Positions 19,068-28,063 of a DNA stretch of 44,491 nt are shown one piece after another. Both the position numbers and the translations under genes were made by a program. Origin of the DNA: Candidatus Woesearchaeota archaeon. GTDB lineage: Archaea; Nanobdellota; Nanobdellia; UBA10117; ARS21. The notes beneath the pieces were generated by a model, which was given only the letters and a program-made list of their open reading frames with translations, was not told the DNA's origin and searched no databases. Positions within the stretch are counted from its first letter, which is position 1, and each line of letters starts with the position of its first letter. The stretch lies in contig JABIPN010000017.1 in the NCBI GenBank assembly GCA_018698915.1, positions 1-44,491 on the forward strand. The letters are read 5' to 3'.

Positions 19068-19523
19068 ATGGCTGAGAGTGAATTCAGAGCAATTATTCGA
19101 TTAGGAGACAAGGATATCAAGGGCGAAGTACCAATGGGTCACGCACTAACAAAGCCTAAAGGCTCATCCTTTATGTTTGCTAATGCTATTTGTAAAGTTC
19201 TTAATTTAGATATAAAGAAGAAATGTGGTGCTTATGATCTTAAAGAAATTGAAAAAATTGAAGATGCTATTAGAAATCCATCAAAATATAATATTCCAAC
19301 TTGGCTTATGAATCGTAGAAAAGATAGAGAAACAGGAGAAGATAAACATCTTTTATCCTCAGATCTAGATCTTACAAAACAATTCGACATAAGAGCCATG
19401 AGAAAGATTAAGAGTTATAAGGGAGTTAGACACGCAGCAGGTTCTAAGAAAGTTCGTGGTCAATCCACTAAATCTACTGGAAGAAAAGGTAGCGTTGCTA
19501 CACGTAAGAAGGAAACTAAATAA
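19068..19523 (+). CDS. rps13: Ribosomal protein uS13
   Basis: FRAIIRLGDKDIKGEVPMGHALTKPKG...KSYKGVRHAAGSKKVRGQSTKSTGRKG. Confidence 0.95.
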   Translation: MAESEFRAIIRLGDKDIKGEVPMGHALTKPKGSSFMFANAICKVLNLDIKKKCGAYDLKEIEKIEDAIRNPSKYNIPTWLMNRRKDRETGEDKHLLSSDLDLTKQFDIRAMRKIKSYKGVRHAAGSKKVRGQSTKSTGRKGSVATRKKETK

Positions 19524-20074
19524 TGGGACTAGCAAGACACCAAAGAAAAAAATACACATCACCAAACCACCCTTGGAAAGCTGATAGAATTGATGAAGAA
19601 ACTGAAATCGTCAAAGAATACGGCTTTAAAAACAAGAAACAAATTTGGAAGATGGAATCCATTCTAAGAAATTATAGAGTTCAAGCTAGAGAAATTGTAG
19701 GTCTTCGAGGAGAACGAAAAGATCAAGCACTTAATACTTTAATTACAAAATTAGTCAAACTTGGACTAGTAGAAAAAGGAGCTACTGCAGACAATGTTCT
19801 AAATTTACAACTTCGAGATTTACTTGAACGGAGACTTCAAACGGTTGTATACAAAATGGGATTATCAAATTCAGTTAATCAATCAAGACAATTTATTCTA
19901 CACAAAAAAGTTACAGTAAATGGAACTGCACTAACTTCACCATCATATTTAGTTAGAGAGGGTGACAAGATTGCATTCAAAGAAGGATTTTCACCAGTTC
20001 TTGTTGAAGTAGTTGAAAAGGCTCCAAAAACTGAAGAAAAAGTAGAAGTTAAACTTCAAGAGGTGAAGGAATAA
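19523..20074 (+). CDS. rps4: Ribosomal protein uS4
   Basis: LLERRLQTVVYKMGLSNSVNQSRQFILHKKVTVNG (S4 domain). Confidence 0.96.
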   Translation: MGLARHQRKKYTSPNHPWKADRIDEETEIVKEYGFKNKKQIWKMESILRNYRVQAREIVGLRGERKDQALNTLITKLVKLGLVEKGATADNVLNLQLRDLLERRLQTVVYKMGLSNSVNQSRQFILHKKVTVNGTALTSPSYLVREGDKIAFKEGFSPVLVEVVEKAPKTEEKVEVKLQEVKE

Positions 20075-20469
20075 TGGCAAAAGAAGGACAAACAGGAATT
20101 GCACACATTTACTCCTCTTACAATAATACTATATTACATATCACAGATATGACTGGCGCAGAAACAATTGCACTAGTTTCAGGTGGTCAAGTTACAAAGC
20201 AACAAAGATTAGAAGCTCATGCAAACACTTCAATATTTATGGCAAAAAACGCAATTAATACTGCAAAAGTAAAAGGAGTAAACAAATTACATGTTCGAGT
20301 TAGAGCTCAAGGAGGACACAATGGTTCAAGATATCCAGGTCCGGGAGCACAACCAGCAATCAGAACACTAACAAAGAATGGAATGAAAATATTATCAATT
20401 TCAGACGTCACACCAATTCCGCACGGTGGATGTCGAAAGAAAGGCGGAAGAAGAGGTAGAAGAGTATGA
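20074..20469 (+). CDS. rps11: Ribosomal protein uS11
   Basis: GIAHIYSSYNNTILHITDMTGAETIALVSGGQVTKQQR; DVTPIPHGGCRKKGGRRGRRV. Confidence 0.97.
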   Translation: MAKEGQTGIAHIYSSYNNTILHITDMTGAETIALVSGGQVTKQQRLEAHANTSIFMAKNAINTAKVKGVNKLHVRVRAQGGHNGSRYPGPGAQPAIRTLTKNGMKILSISDVTPIPHGGCRKKGGRRGRRV

Positions 20470-21113
20470 AATTTCAAATACTTAATTCAACAGATAATGA
20501 ACTTCAACTGGTTGTTGAAGATGTATCAGAAGCTTTGATGAATATAATCCGAAGAACAGTTTCTTTCGAAGTACCTACTTTCGCAGTAGAAGAAGTTTAT
20601 TTCAAAGAAAATACGTCAGTATTATATGACGAAATCCTTGCACACAGAATAGGATTAGTTCCACTAAAAGTTGATAAAGGAATATTTGTAATGAAGGATC
20701 CAAAAGTTGAATTAACTTTAACAGTCGAAGGTCCAAAAGAAGTAACTTCAGCAGATTTGAAATTAGAGGGAAAAGGCGTAGAAGCACTTTATCCAAAAAC
20801 ACCACTAGTTAAAATTTCAAAGAATCAAAGAATTGAACTCAGAGCAGTTGCAATTCCCGGAACAGGAAAAGAACATGTAAAATGGTCTGCAGGTCATGCC
20901 TACTATTTCCACTATCCCTCAAAAGCAAAAGGTTCAGAAAACCTCGAAAAACTACGAAAAATGGTAGACGAAGAGGAAATAGGAACACTTAAAAACCAAC
21001 CAAATAAATTCATACTTGTAATCGAAAGCTGGGGACAGCTTGAACCAAAAGTACTGCTTAAGCAGGCTCTAAATAAAATCGGAGCAAACTTAAGTGAGTT
21101 GAAGGTAAAGTAG
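20466..21113 (+). CDS. rpoD: DNA-directed RNA polymerase subunit Rpo3/RpoD
   Basis: EALMNIIRRTVSFEVPTFAVEEVYFKENTSVLYDEILAHRIGLVPLK. Confidence 0.95.
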   Translation: MKFQILNSTDNELQLVVEDVSEALMNIIRRTVSFEVPTFAVEEVYFKENTSVLYDEILAHRIGLVPLKVDKGIFVMKDPKVELTLTVEGPKEVTSADLKLEGKGVEALYPKTPLVKISKNQRIELRAVAIPGTGKEHVKWSAGHAYYFHYPSKAKGSENLEKLRKMVDEEEIGTLKNQPNKFILVIESWGQLEPKVLLKQALNKIGANLSELKVK

Positions 21114-21121
21114 ACCCTCAC

Positions 21122-21205
21122 GCACGAGTGCCAGAGCGGTCAAATGGGCTGGGTTTAGGTCCCAGTGGCTTAGTGCCTTCGCAGGTTCGAATCCTGTCTC
21201 GTGCA
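21122..21205 (+). tRNA. tRNA-Leu (UAG)
   Basis: Acceptor GCACGAG/CTCGTGC, anticodon stem-loop CTGGG-TTTAGGT-CCCAG, long variable arm, T-arm GCAGGTTCGAATCCTGT. Confidence 0.94.
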
Positions 21206-21231
21206 TAAGATTCACAAAGGAAAAAAAGAAA

Positions 21232-21564
21232 ATGGAAACAAACATACACTTGAAGCTGTTAATTGCTAGCCTTAGAAAGAAGTCTGACTTCTGGAATGAG
21301 GTGTCAACAAAGCTTTCTGTACCTGCAAGAAAAAGAGTTACAGTAAATTTAGGTAGCTTAAATGAATATACTGATGGGGAAACAGTAGTTATCCCTGGAA
21401 AGTTAGTGGCAGGCGGACAACTTACAAAGAAACTTAACATTGCATGTTGGAGATTCTCAGAAGCTGTTCTTAACAAAGTAAAGCAATCAGGTTCAAAGTT
21501 AGTGTCCCTACACGATCTTTCAGCAAAGGATGAGAAAGGCGACAAATTGAGGATAATTGCATGA
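21232..21564 (+). CDS. rpl18e: Ribosomal protein eL18
   Basis: LKLLIASLRKKSDFWNEVSTKLSVPARKRVTVNLG...VVIPGKLVAGGQL. Confidence 0.95.
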   Translation: METNIHLKLLIASLRKKSDFWNEVSTKLSVPARKRVTVNLGSLNEYTDGETVVIPGKLVAGGQLTKKLNIACWRFSEAVLNKVKQSGSKLVSLHDLSAKDEKGDKLRIIA

Positions 21565-21983
21565 AAGTATACGATGCATCCGACTTAGTTCTTGGTAGAT
21601 TATCAAGCGTAGTCGCAAAGGAAGCACTATTAGGAAAAGAGATAGTAATTGTAAATTGTGAGAATGCAATTGTTACTGGATCAAAGAAAGCAATTTTATC
21701 AAAATTTGAAAATTTCAAGAATATTGGAAAACCATTTCATGGACCCTTTACTCCAAAATTCCCTGACAGAATTGTCAGACGATCAATAAAGAGAATGTTA
21801 CCTTACAAAACATCAAGAGGAAGCATAGCATATAAAAAAATTATGTGCTATTTAGGGATTCCAAATGAATTCAAAGATTCAGAATTACAAACAATTGAAT
21901 CGGCAAACTTATCAAAACTTAAATATTCACAATATATGAAGATTGGAGATTTCGCAAAAATAATTGGTAAATATGGTAAGTAA
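21561..21983 (+). CDS. rpl13: Ribosomal protein uL13
   Basis: YDASDLVLGRLSSVVAKEALLGKEIVIVNCENAIVTG. Confidence 0.96.
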   Translation: MKVYDASDLVLGRLSSVVAKEALLGKEIVIVNCENAIVTGSKKAILSKFENFKNIGKPFHGPFTPKFPDRIVRRSIKRMLPYKTSRGSIAYKKIMCYLGIPNEFKDSELQTIESANLSKLKYSQYMKIGDFAKIIGKYGK

Positions 21984-22383
21984 ATCAAACGTAACTGTAG
22001 CAAGCGGAAAACGGAAGCAAGCAATAGCTAGAGCAATCTTACGACCAGGGAAAGGAAATCTAAAAATTAATAGCACTCCAATTTCAGAGTATCAACCAGA
22101 AATGTTCCAGCTAAGAATGCAGGAACCAATCATAATCGCAGGTGACATCGCTCAAAAAGTTGACATCCAAGTTAACATTAAAGGCGGAGGCCAATCTGGT
22201 CAAGCAGAAGCAGCACGTCTAGCAATCGCAAGAGCTCTTGTTAAGCACTCAAAATCTGAGGACTTAAAGAAAGCATATCTTGATTATGACAGACATTTAG
22301 TTGTTGCAGACGTTAGAAGAAATGAACCACACAAACCTAACAAATCTTCTCCAAGAGCCAAGCGACAAAAATCGTACAGATAA
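21973..22383 (+). CDS. rps9: Ribosomal protein uS9
   Basis: ATG 21973 MVSKSNVTVASGKRKQAIARAILRPGKG...NKSSPRAKRQKSYR. Confidence 0.95.
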   Translation: MVSKSNVTVASGKRKQAIARAILRPGKGNLKINSTPISEYQPEMFQLRMQEPIIIAGDIAQKVDIQVNIKGGGQSGQAEAARLAIARALVKHSKSEDLKKAYLDYDRHLVVADVRRNEPHKPNKSSPRAKRQKSYR

Positions 22384-22384
22384 A

Positions 22385-22582
22385 ATGATAATTCCAGTAA
22401 GATGTTTTTCATGCGGAAAGCCAATCGCACACGAGTGGCAGGCTTTCAAAGAAGAAAAGAAGAAAGGCGGAGATCTAAAGAAAGCTTTAGACAAAGCAGG
22501 TCTTAAGAGACAATGCTGTAGAGCAATATTCATGTCTCAAGTTGATGCAATAGACATAATTTCAAAATATCAACGAGGATAG
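22385..22582 (+). CDS. rpoN: DNA-directed RNA polymerase subunit Rpo10/RpoN
   Basis: ATG 22385 MIIPVRCFSCGKPIAHEWQAF...KRQCCRAIFMSQVD. Confidence 0.95.
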   Translation: MIIPVRCFSCGKPIAHEWQAFKEEKKKGGDLKKALDKAGLKRQCCRAIFMSQVDAIDIISKYQRG

Positions 22583-22612
22583 ATTTATTAATTCCTCTTG
22601 CATAATTTTTTT

Positions 22613-23677
22613 ATGACTTTTGGGCAATTCAAACGACATGGGCTTGTTTTTATGTGGGAGACCAAAAAAGGTCTTCGAATATTAGATTCAATTGCTAAGC
22701 GATTTAGAACTATTCTGAAATATTGGTCCTATCTAGGAATTCTAATTGGATTTTTGGGAATGGCTTTCATTTTTTATACTCTAACAAAATCAGTTTATAC
22801 TCTTTTAATTGGAGTTTCAGCAGCACCCGCAGTTTCACTAGTAATTCCTGGAGTTAAAATGGCAAATGGAATAAGAGTACCATTAATCGAAGGAATTCTG
22901 GCACTAGTAACGTTACTCTTCATTCACGAAGGAGGGCACGGAGTAATATCTCGAGTACATAATATTAAAATAAAATCGGCAGGAGCAGGATTATTAGCAA
23001 TACTACCTTTTGCATTTGTTAGACCTGATGAGAAAAAATTAGCCAAATCACCACTAATACACAGGCTATCGATGTATGCGGCAGGACCTTGGGCAAATAT
23101 AACTTCAGCAATTCTCGCAGTATTAGCAATGATGTTTCTAGTAGCACCAGTAATGACAGGAGCATTCGAAACAACAGGTCTCGAAATTATGGGTACTGAA
23201 GAAGGACTACCTATGCAAGAAGCAGGAGTTGTAACGGGAGATACTTTATTAGCAATTGATGGACTAATAATAACTGATTATCAAGAATTTATCAAACAAA
23301 TTTCTGAGAAAAACCCAGGAGACGTGACAACATTCACATTACAAGATCGAGAATTAGAAGTAACTGCAACTAATAATAATAATAATGAAGCAGGATATTT
23401 CGGATTTAGTTTCTACCCAAAACTTGAAGCTACAAAATGGTATTCAAATAGTCTATTAAGATTCTCAAAATTTCTAAATTGGTTCTTCATTCTAAGTTTA
23501 GGAGTAGGATTATTTAATCTATTACCAATTCCAATTCTTGATGGTGGAAGAATGATGAAAGACGGAATTTCCGCAATAATTAAAGACAAAATACGCGCAA
23601 ACAAAGTCTTTATGTATCTTTCTTTGCTTAGTACGGGAGTCTTAATTGGAGCCATCGTGCTACCATTTATGATCTAA
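22613..23677 (+). CDS. Site-2 protease (M50) with PDZ-like domain
   Basis: HEGGH metalloprotease motif; NLLPIPILDGGRMM second motif; PDZ-like segment; ATG 22613 preferred to TTG 22598. Confidence 0.9.
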   Translation: MTFGQFKRHGLVFMWETKKGLRILDSIAKRFRTILKYWSYLGILIGFLGMAFIFYTLTKSVYTLLIGVSAAPAVSLVIPGVKMANGIRVPLIEGILALVTLLFIHEGGHGVISRVHNIKIKSAGAGLLAILPFAFVRPDEKKLAKSPLIHRLSMYAAGPWANITSAILAVLAMMFLVAPVMTGAFETTGLEIMGTEEGLPMQEAGVVTGDTLLAIDGLIITDYQEFIKQISEKNPGDVTTFTLQDRELEVTATNNNNNEAGYFGFSFYPKLEATKWYSNSLLRFSKFLNWFFILSLGVGLFNLLPIPILDGGRMMKDGISAIIKDKIRANKVFMYLSLLSTGVLIGAIVLPFMI

Positions 23678-23723
23678 CGACATCTTTAATTATGAGTGAT
23701 GCGTTAATACATACCCGGCATAA

Positions 23724-24353
23724 ATGTTAAGTATTGATAAAATAAAAGAAATAGTCGAAGACATGGGCATTGAGCTCGATGAACAGACTCAGGAAATTCT
23801 AGAAATATTATCAAATACACCAATAATTTCTGAAAATGAGATAGCAGAAAAATTGGAAATAAAAATTAATGCTGCAAGAAAATCTCTTTACAAATTACAT
23901 TCAGCAGGATTTGTTGAATACACTAAAGAAAAAGATGCAGAGAAAAAATGGTGGTATATTTATTTCTGGAGTTTAAATCAAAAGAAGCTTCTTGATATTT
24001 ATCTGCGACATAAACAAAAAATAGTTAAGAAAAATGAAGAAACAATTGTCGCTGAACGTGAGTTCGAATTCCAAACAAAAGATGGTGCATTAAAATTCAA
24101 ATACGAAGAGGCTCTTGCCAACGACTTTGTTTCTCCTGAAAATGGAAGACCTCTAGTTCAAATTAATAATCTTAATTTTATTCAACAACTTGAAACTGAT
24201 ATTCAAACATTAAATACACAAATTAATGACATTAAACTTTTACAGGAAAAATATAAAGAAGAAATGACTAAACTAATTGTTGCTGAGGAAGTTCCTGAAG
24301 AACCCAAAAAGAAACCAAAAAAAAAGATAGTAGCAAAAGTAGCTAAAAAATAA
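23724..24353 (+). CDS. tfe: Transcription factor E (TFE/TFIIE-alpha-like), cysteine-free zinc-ribbon region
   Basis: N-terminal wHTH (ISENEIAEKLEIKINAARKSLYKLHSAGFVEY...KKWWYIYFWSL) and zinc-ribbon framework FEFQTKDGALKFKYEEALANDFVSPENGRPL. Confidence 0.85.
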   Translation: MLSIDKIKEIVEDMGIELDEQTQEILEILSNTPIISENEIAEKLEIKINAARKSLYKLHSAGFVEYTKEKDAEKKWWYIYFWSLNQKKLLDIYLRHKQKIVKKNEETIVAEREFEFQTKDGALKFKYEEALANDFVSPENGRPLVQINNLNFIQQLETDIQTLNTQINDIKLLQEKYKEEMTKLIVAEEVPEEPKKKPKKKIVAKVAKK

Positions 24354-24357
24354 ATTC

Positions 24358-24430
24358 TAGCCCTGCCCGGATTTGAACCGGGGTCCCGAGATCCAAAGTC
24401 TCAGATGATTGACCACTACACTACAGGGCT
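24358..24430 (-). tRNA. tRNA-Gln (UUG)
   Basis: Reverse complement AGCCCTG...TGAGA-CTTTGGA-TCTCG...CCCGGTTCAAATCCGGG-CAGGGCT; A1:U72 pair. Confidence 0.93.
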
Positions 24431-24477
24431 ATAATGTTCTATCAAATAATTTATTTAAAAGAGTTGTGATAATAAAT

Positions 24478-24495
24478 CCTGCCCCGAAGGGCAGG
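24478..24495. other. GC-rich perfect hairpin (7-bp stem, CGAA loop on +, UUCG on -)
   Basis: CCTGCCC-CGAA-GGGCAGG in an AT-rich intergenic region. Confidence 0.9.
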
Positions 24496-24647
24496 TCCCC
24501 GGCATTTAAAATTTCCCAGTTTAAGAGAATATGACGAGTCTTGAAGGCATGTTTACAGTACAATATTCCCTTAATAAAAGATTATGAACCGAATCTAAAG
24601 AATGACTTTTCATAAGCCTTTTAAGATGTATCACTAAATAGTAACTA

Positions 24648-25340
24648 ATGGTCAACTTTATACTAAGTCCGGCTTGGTTTATAGGAATAGATGCAGGTTT
24701 TGAGACAGTTACAATGGCTGTTGCAGCATTAATTGCTCTAACAAGTCTAAAATTCTACAGACTGAGTAATATGAAGAAGTATTATTATTTCGGAATGGCT
24801 TTCGGACTACTTGCAACTGCATTTGCAACAAAAGTATTTACAAATCTAATAATTTATTATAATTTTATTGAACAGAATTCCTTTGGGATTGCTCAAACAG
24901 TTCACAAAGCAATTGGACCTGCAACTAATTTCTTCAGCACAGGACTGTTAGGGTACAGATTATTAACCTTAGGCGCATTACTAATATTATACTTATTATT
25001 ATCTAGAAAGATTAGGACTTCAAGATCAATCAAAAGTTTACTAATATATTTTGTATTAATTGCATCAGTATTCAGCACGCAAGTAACAATAGTATTTCAT
25101 CTAACTGCTGCTGCATTTTTATTCTTCATTTCAATGTTAACACTTAAGAAATATTATCAAAGACGAGCTAAAAATGCAAAATACACTTTAGCAGCATTTT
25201 CCATGTTAACAATAAGTCAACTAATATTTATTCCAGGAATATATTTTCCATTAGCATATGTAGTAGCACAAGTAGTTCAATTAGCAGGATTCATAACAAT
25301 GCTATTCACATTTCGGAAGGTGAAAAATGAGAAGAACTAG
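24648..25340 (+). CDS. Multi-pass (about 7 TM) membrane protein of unknown function
   Basis: 230 aa, seven hydrophobic segments; overlaps the downstream wHTH gene. Confidence 0.75.
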   Translation: MVNFILSPAWFIGIDAGFETVTMAVAALIALTSLKFYRLSNMKKYYYFGMAFGLLATAFATKVFTNLIIYYNFIEQNSFGIAQTVHKAIGPATNFFSTGLLGYRLLTLGALLILYLLLSRKIRTSRSIKSLLIYFVLIASVFSTQVTIVFHLTAAAFLFFISMLTLKKYYQRRAKNAKYTLAAFSMLTISQLIFIPGIYFPLAYVVAQVVQLAGFITMLFTFRKVKNEKN

Positions 25341-25593
25341 AATTGATATAATTAATGATATGTTATTAGCAATTGTTAACAAAGGAGGATCAATAAAACC
25401 AACGCATCTTCTTTACAAATCAAATCTTTCTCACACTTTAATGAAAGAATATATTAGAGAATTAATTTCAAAGAAACTTATTATGGAACAACCAGAAAAA
25501 CGAGGAAAATCATTTAGAATTACTGACAAGGGTAGACAGTTTTCAAGAGAGTACAAAAAGATGAAAGAGTTCCAAGAGTCTTTCGGGTTATAA
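25327..25593 (+). CDS. Small winged-helix DNA-binding protein
   Basis: MRRTRIDIINDMLLAIVNKGGSIKPTHLLYKSNLSHTLMKEYIRELISKKLI...ITDKGRQFSREYKKM, resembling archaeal single-domain wHTH regulators. Confidence 0.8.
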   Translation: MRRTRIDIINDMLLAIVNKGGSIKPTHLLYKSNLSHTLMKEYIRELISKKLIMEQPEKRGKSFRITDKGRQFSREYKKMKEFQESFGL

Positions 25594-27099
25594 TTTCTTA
25601 CCCATATACCAACCATCTCGTGAATAGCCATGAACATTTTTGTAATATTCCCGAACACCGACGCCAGATATAACTAACATTTTCTTTCTTCCAGCTTCAC
25701 GAGCAATCTCTTCAGCTTTCTTCATAAGTTTTGTTCCCCAACCTTTGTGCTGAGTGTCTTCACCTTCATCCCCAATTCCAGTCACACTTCCATAAACGTG
25801 CAACTCTCGAAGCATTGCTTCAGGTCTTTCACCAAGACGCAATCTACAGAATCCCAATATAATATCTTCCTCTTTATCTTCAGCAGAAATGAAATATTCA
25901 TCTCCACCACTTGATCGATATTTCTCAACAAACAATTCAATATTTCTAGCAACCTTTCCAGTTCGCTTGTAAACTTGACCGGCTTCTCTAAATCGAATTT
26001 CCTTAACTGGATAATTCTCCTCAATCAAATTTGCCTCAACATATTCTCGCAAGTTACCTTTCTTAGGTCCAGCACCAATGTACTGCGCAGGAATATCTCG
26101 TTGAACTCTCATCAGTCGAGTCCACTTTGGAGCTCTTCGATAAGCTTCTTCGATAACTTTAATATAATACTCTTCATCCTTTGGTTCATATTCTCCAGCT
26201 TTCCATTGATCATACAATTCAGTATCTGGCATAACTAAAGTCGGATAAATCTTAAACATGTCTGGACGGAAATCTTCGTTCTCAAAAATCTCAGTCATCA
26301 TTTTGACGTCCATTTCAAAGGTTGTTTTTGGAAGTCCCGGCATAATATGATAAAGAATTTTGTAACCAGCTTCTTTCAAAACTTTAACAGCATCCTTGAA
26401 TTGCTGAACGGTGTGTCCACGATTAACTGCTTCAAGAACTTCATCAGATATTGACTGCAAGCCCATTTCAATCCGAGTGCAACCAAGTTCCAAGAACTGT
26501 TCAGGGAAAATCCAATCTGGACGAGTTTCAACAGTCAAACCAATACATCGATTTTCTGCAGTTTCATTCTTCTCTTGAGCTTCAGCGAGAGTTTCAGAAA
26601 TCTCACCGTTCAAACCATCAAAAGATCTCTTAACAAAATCTTTCTGATAATCCCACTCATAAGATGGAAAAGTTCCACCCTGAATAATAATTTCATTTTT
26701 GTCAGTCAAGTGACCTGTTCGTTTCAAAGCCGAAACTCTTTCAGTAACCGTTTTGTAAGCGTCATAATTATTTCGGATTGAACGCATTGTTGAAGGTTCA
26801 AAACCAGTATAACTCTTCGGAGCATTTTTACCTTCAGGACAGAAAGTGCATCTTGCCGGACAACCATTTGGTTTAGGCATAATTGCAATAATAGAAACTC
26901 CGGCCATACTTCTAGTCGGTTTAGTATTCAAAACCATGCGAAGTTTTTCTTTCTGCTCAGAATTACAAGCTTTCCAAATATGAACATTCAAAGGAAATGT
27001 TTCAAGCGTGCCATCACGAACATATTTCCGTTTAATAGATTCAACTTTGTTCTTAGTAAGTTTCTCAGTTTCAACTAATTCCTGAATCAATGTTTGCAT
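25588..27099 (-). CDS. elp3: Elp3 (radical SAM / GNAT tRNA U34 modification enzyme)
   Basis: CPARCTFCPEG radical SAM motif; C-terminal GNAT (HKGWGTKLMKKAEEIARE); ATG 27099 about 25 nt after a TATA-like element (track start 27144). Confidence 0.95.
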   Translation of the reverse strand: MQTLIQELVETEKLTKNKVESIKRKYVRDGTLETFPLNVHIWKACNSEQKEKLRMVLNTKPTRSMAGVSIIAIMPKPNGCPARCTFCPEGKNAPKSYTGFEPSTMRSIRNNYDAYKTVTERVSALKRTGHLTDKNEIIIQGGTFPSYEWDYQKDFVKRSFDGLNGEISETLAEAQEKNETAENRCIGLTVETRPDWIFPEQFLELGCTRIEMGLQSISDEVLEAVNRGHTVQQFKDAVKVLKEAGYKILYHIMPGLPKTTFEMDVKMMTEIFENEDFRPDMFKIYPTLVMPDTELYDQWKAGEYEPKDEEYYIKVIEEAYRRAPKWTRLMRVQRDIPAQYIGAGPKKGNLREYVEANLIEENYPVKEIRFREAGQVYKRTGKVARNIELFVEKYRSSGGDEYFISAEDKEEDIILGFCRLRLGERPEAMLRELHVYGSVTGIGDEGEDTQHKGWGTKLMKKAEEIAREAGRKKMLVISGVGVREYYKNVHGYSRDGWYMGKKL

Positions 27100-27175
27100 A
27101 AAACAATCCCAAAATCCAAGTTTAAAACAGTTAGGATTGAGCAACTCTTATATACAACAAAAAACATAGCAAGAC

Positions 27176-28063
27176 ATGTTCTTCAAAAGTAAGAAGCCCT
27201 TTAAAGATACTTGGTGGAAAAAGGCAATAAGAATATTTGGTTATATTGTTGCAACATTAACAGTAATTCTTTTAGTTACTGGCGCCCCAGAAGATACAAG
27301 AGATGAAGTTAGAGTAATTCCAATAACTGGCGCAATTTTTTCAGGATCAGATAGTTTTTCTTCAGACACATTCTCAGATGAAGTTATAGCTCAACTAGAA
27401 TATGCACAAAATAATAAACAAATTAAAGCAGTTATCTTAGAAATTGATAGCCCAGGAGGAACTGTTGTAGGTTCAAGAGAAATATCAAACGCAATTGAAG
27501 ACTTTGATAAACCAATAGTAACGTGGATGAGAGAAAGTGCAGCCTCTGGAGCATATTGGATTGCAGTATCAACAGAGCATATAGTTGCAGATCCCGCAAC
27601 ATCAACTGGTTCAATTGGAGTAACGGGATCTTATTTACAATTTTCAGGATTACTAGATGATTATAATGTAACTTATGAACGGTTAGTTTCAGGAGAGTAC
27701 AAAGATACTGGATCACCATTTAAAGAGTTAAGTCAACAAGAACGAGATTTAATCCAACGAAAAATCAATCTCATAAATAATATGTTTATTGAACACATAG
27801 CAACATCAAGAGGATTAAGTAAGTCATATATTCGCGGATTAGCAACAGGCGAAATATTTCTCGGAGTTGAAGCATTAGATAAAAAATTAATTGATTCATT
27901 GGGTGGAAAAAAGGAAGCAGTTGGTATTGCAGTAGAATTAGCAAATTTAGACGACTATCAAATTACAAAATATGAAAAGTCGACGTCAGTATTCGATAAA
28001 TTATTTTTCGGAAAAAATGATAATGAATTATTTTCTAAAACTTCATTCGGACTCAGAGCTTAA
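27176..28063 (+). CDS. sppA: Signal peptide peptidase SppA (S49)
   Basis: EIDSPGGTVVGSREI; RESAASGAYWIAVSTEHIVADPATSTGSIGV. Confidence 0.92.
   Translation: MFFKSKKPFKDTWWKKAIRIFGYIVATLTVILLVTGAPEDTRDEVRVIPITGAIFSGSDSFSSDTFSDEVIAQLEYAQNNKQIKAVILEIDSPGGTVVGSREISNAIEDFDKPIVTWMRESAASGAYWIAVSTEHIVADPATSTGSIGVTGSYLQFSGLLDDYNVTYERLVSGEYKDTGSPFKELSQQERDLIQRKINLINNMFIEHIATSRGLSKSYIRGLATGEIFLGVEALDKKLIDSLGGKKEAVGIAVELANLDDYQITKYEKSTSVFDKLFFGKNDNELFSKTSFGLRA

Noticed and set aside
21114-21232. tRNA-Leu between rpoD and eL18 as an unusual insertion
   Set aside because: A tRNA-Leu at this position is known from other archaeal operons (e.g. haloarchaeal), so it reflects conserved synteny.
21561-22383. 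uL13/uS9 overlap as a frameshift or fusion
   Set aside because: An 11-bp overlap with an in-frame ATG at 21973 is ordinary operon packing; both proteins are complete.
24500-24640. Box C/D sRNA from ATGACGA-like sequence near 24531
   Set aside because: No convincing D/D' (CUGA) boxes at suitable spacing.
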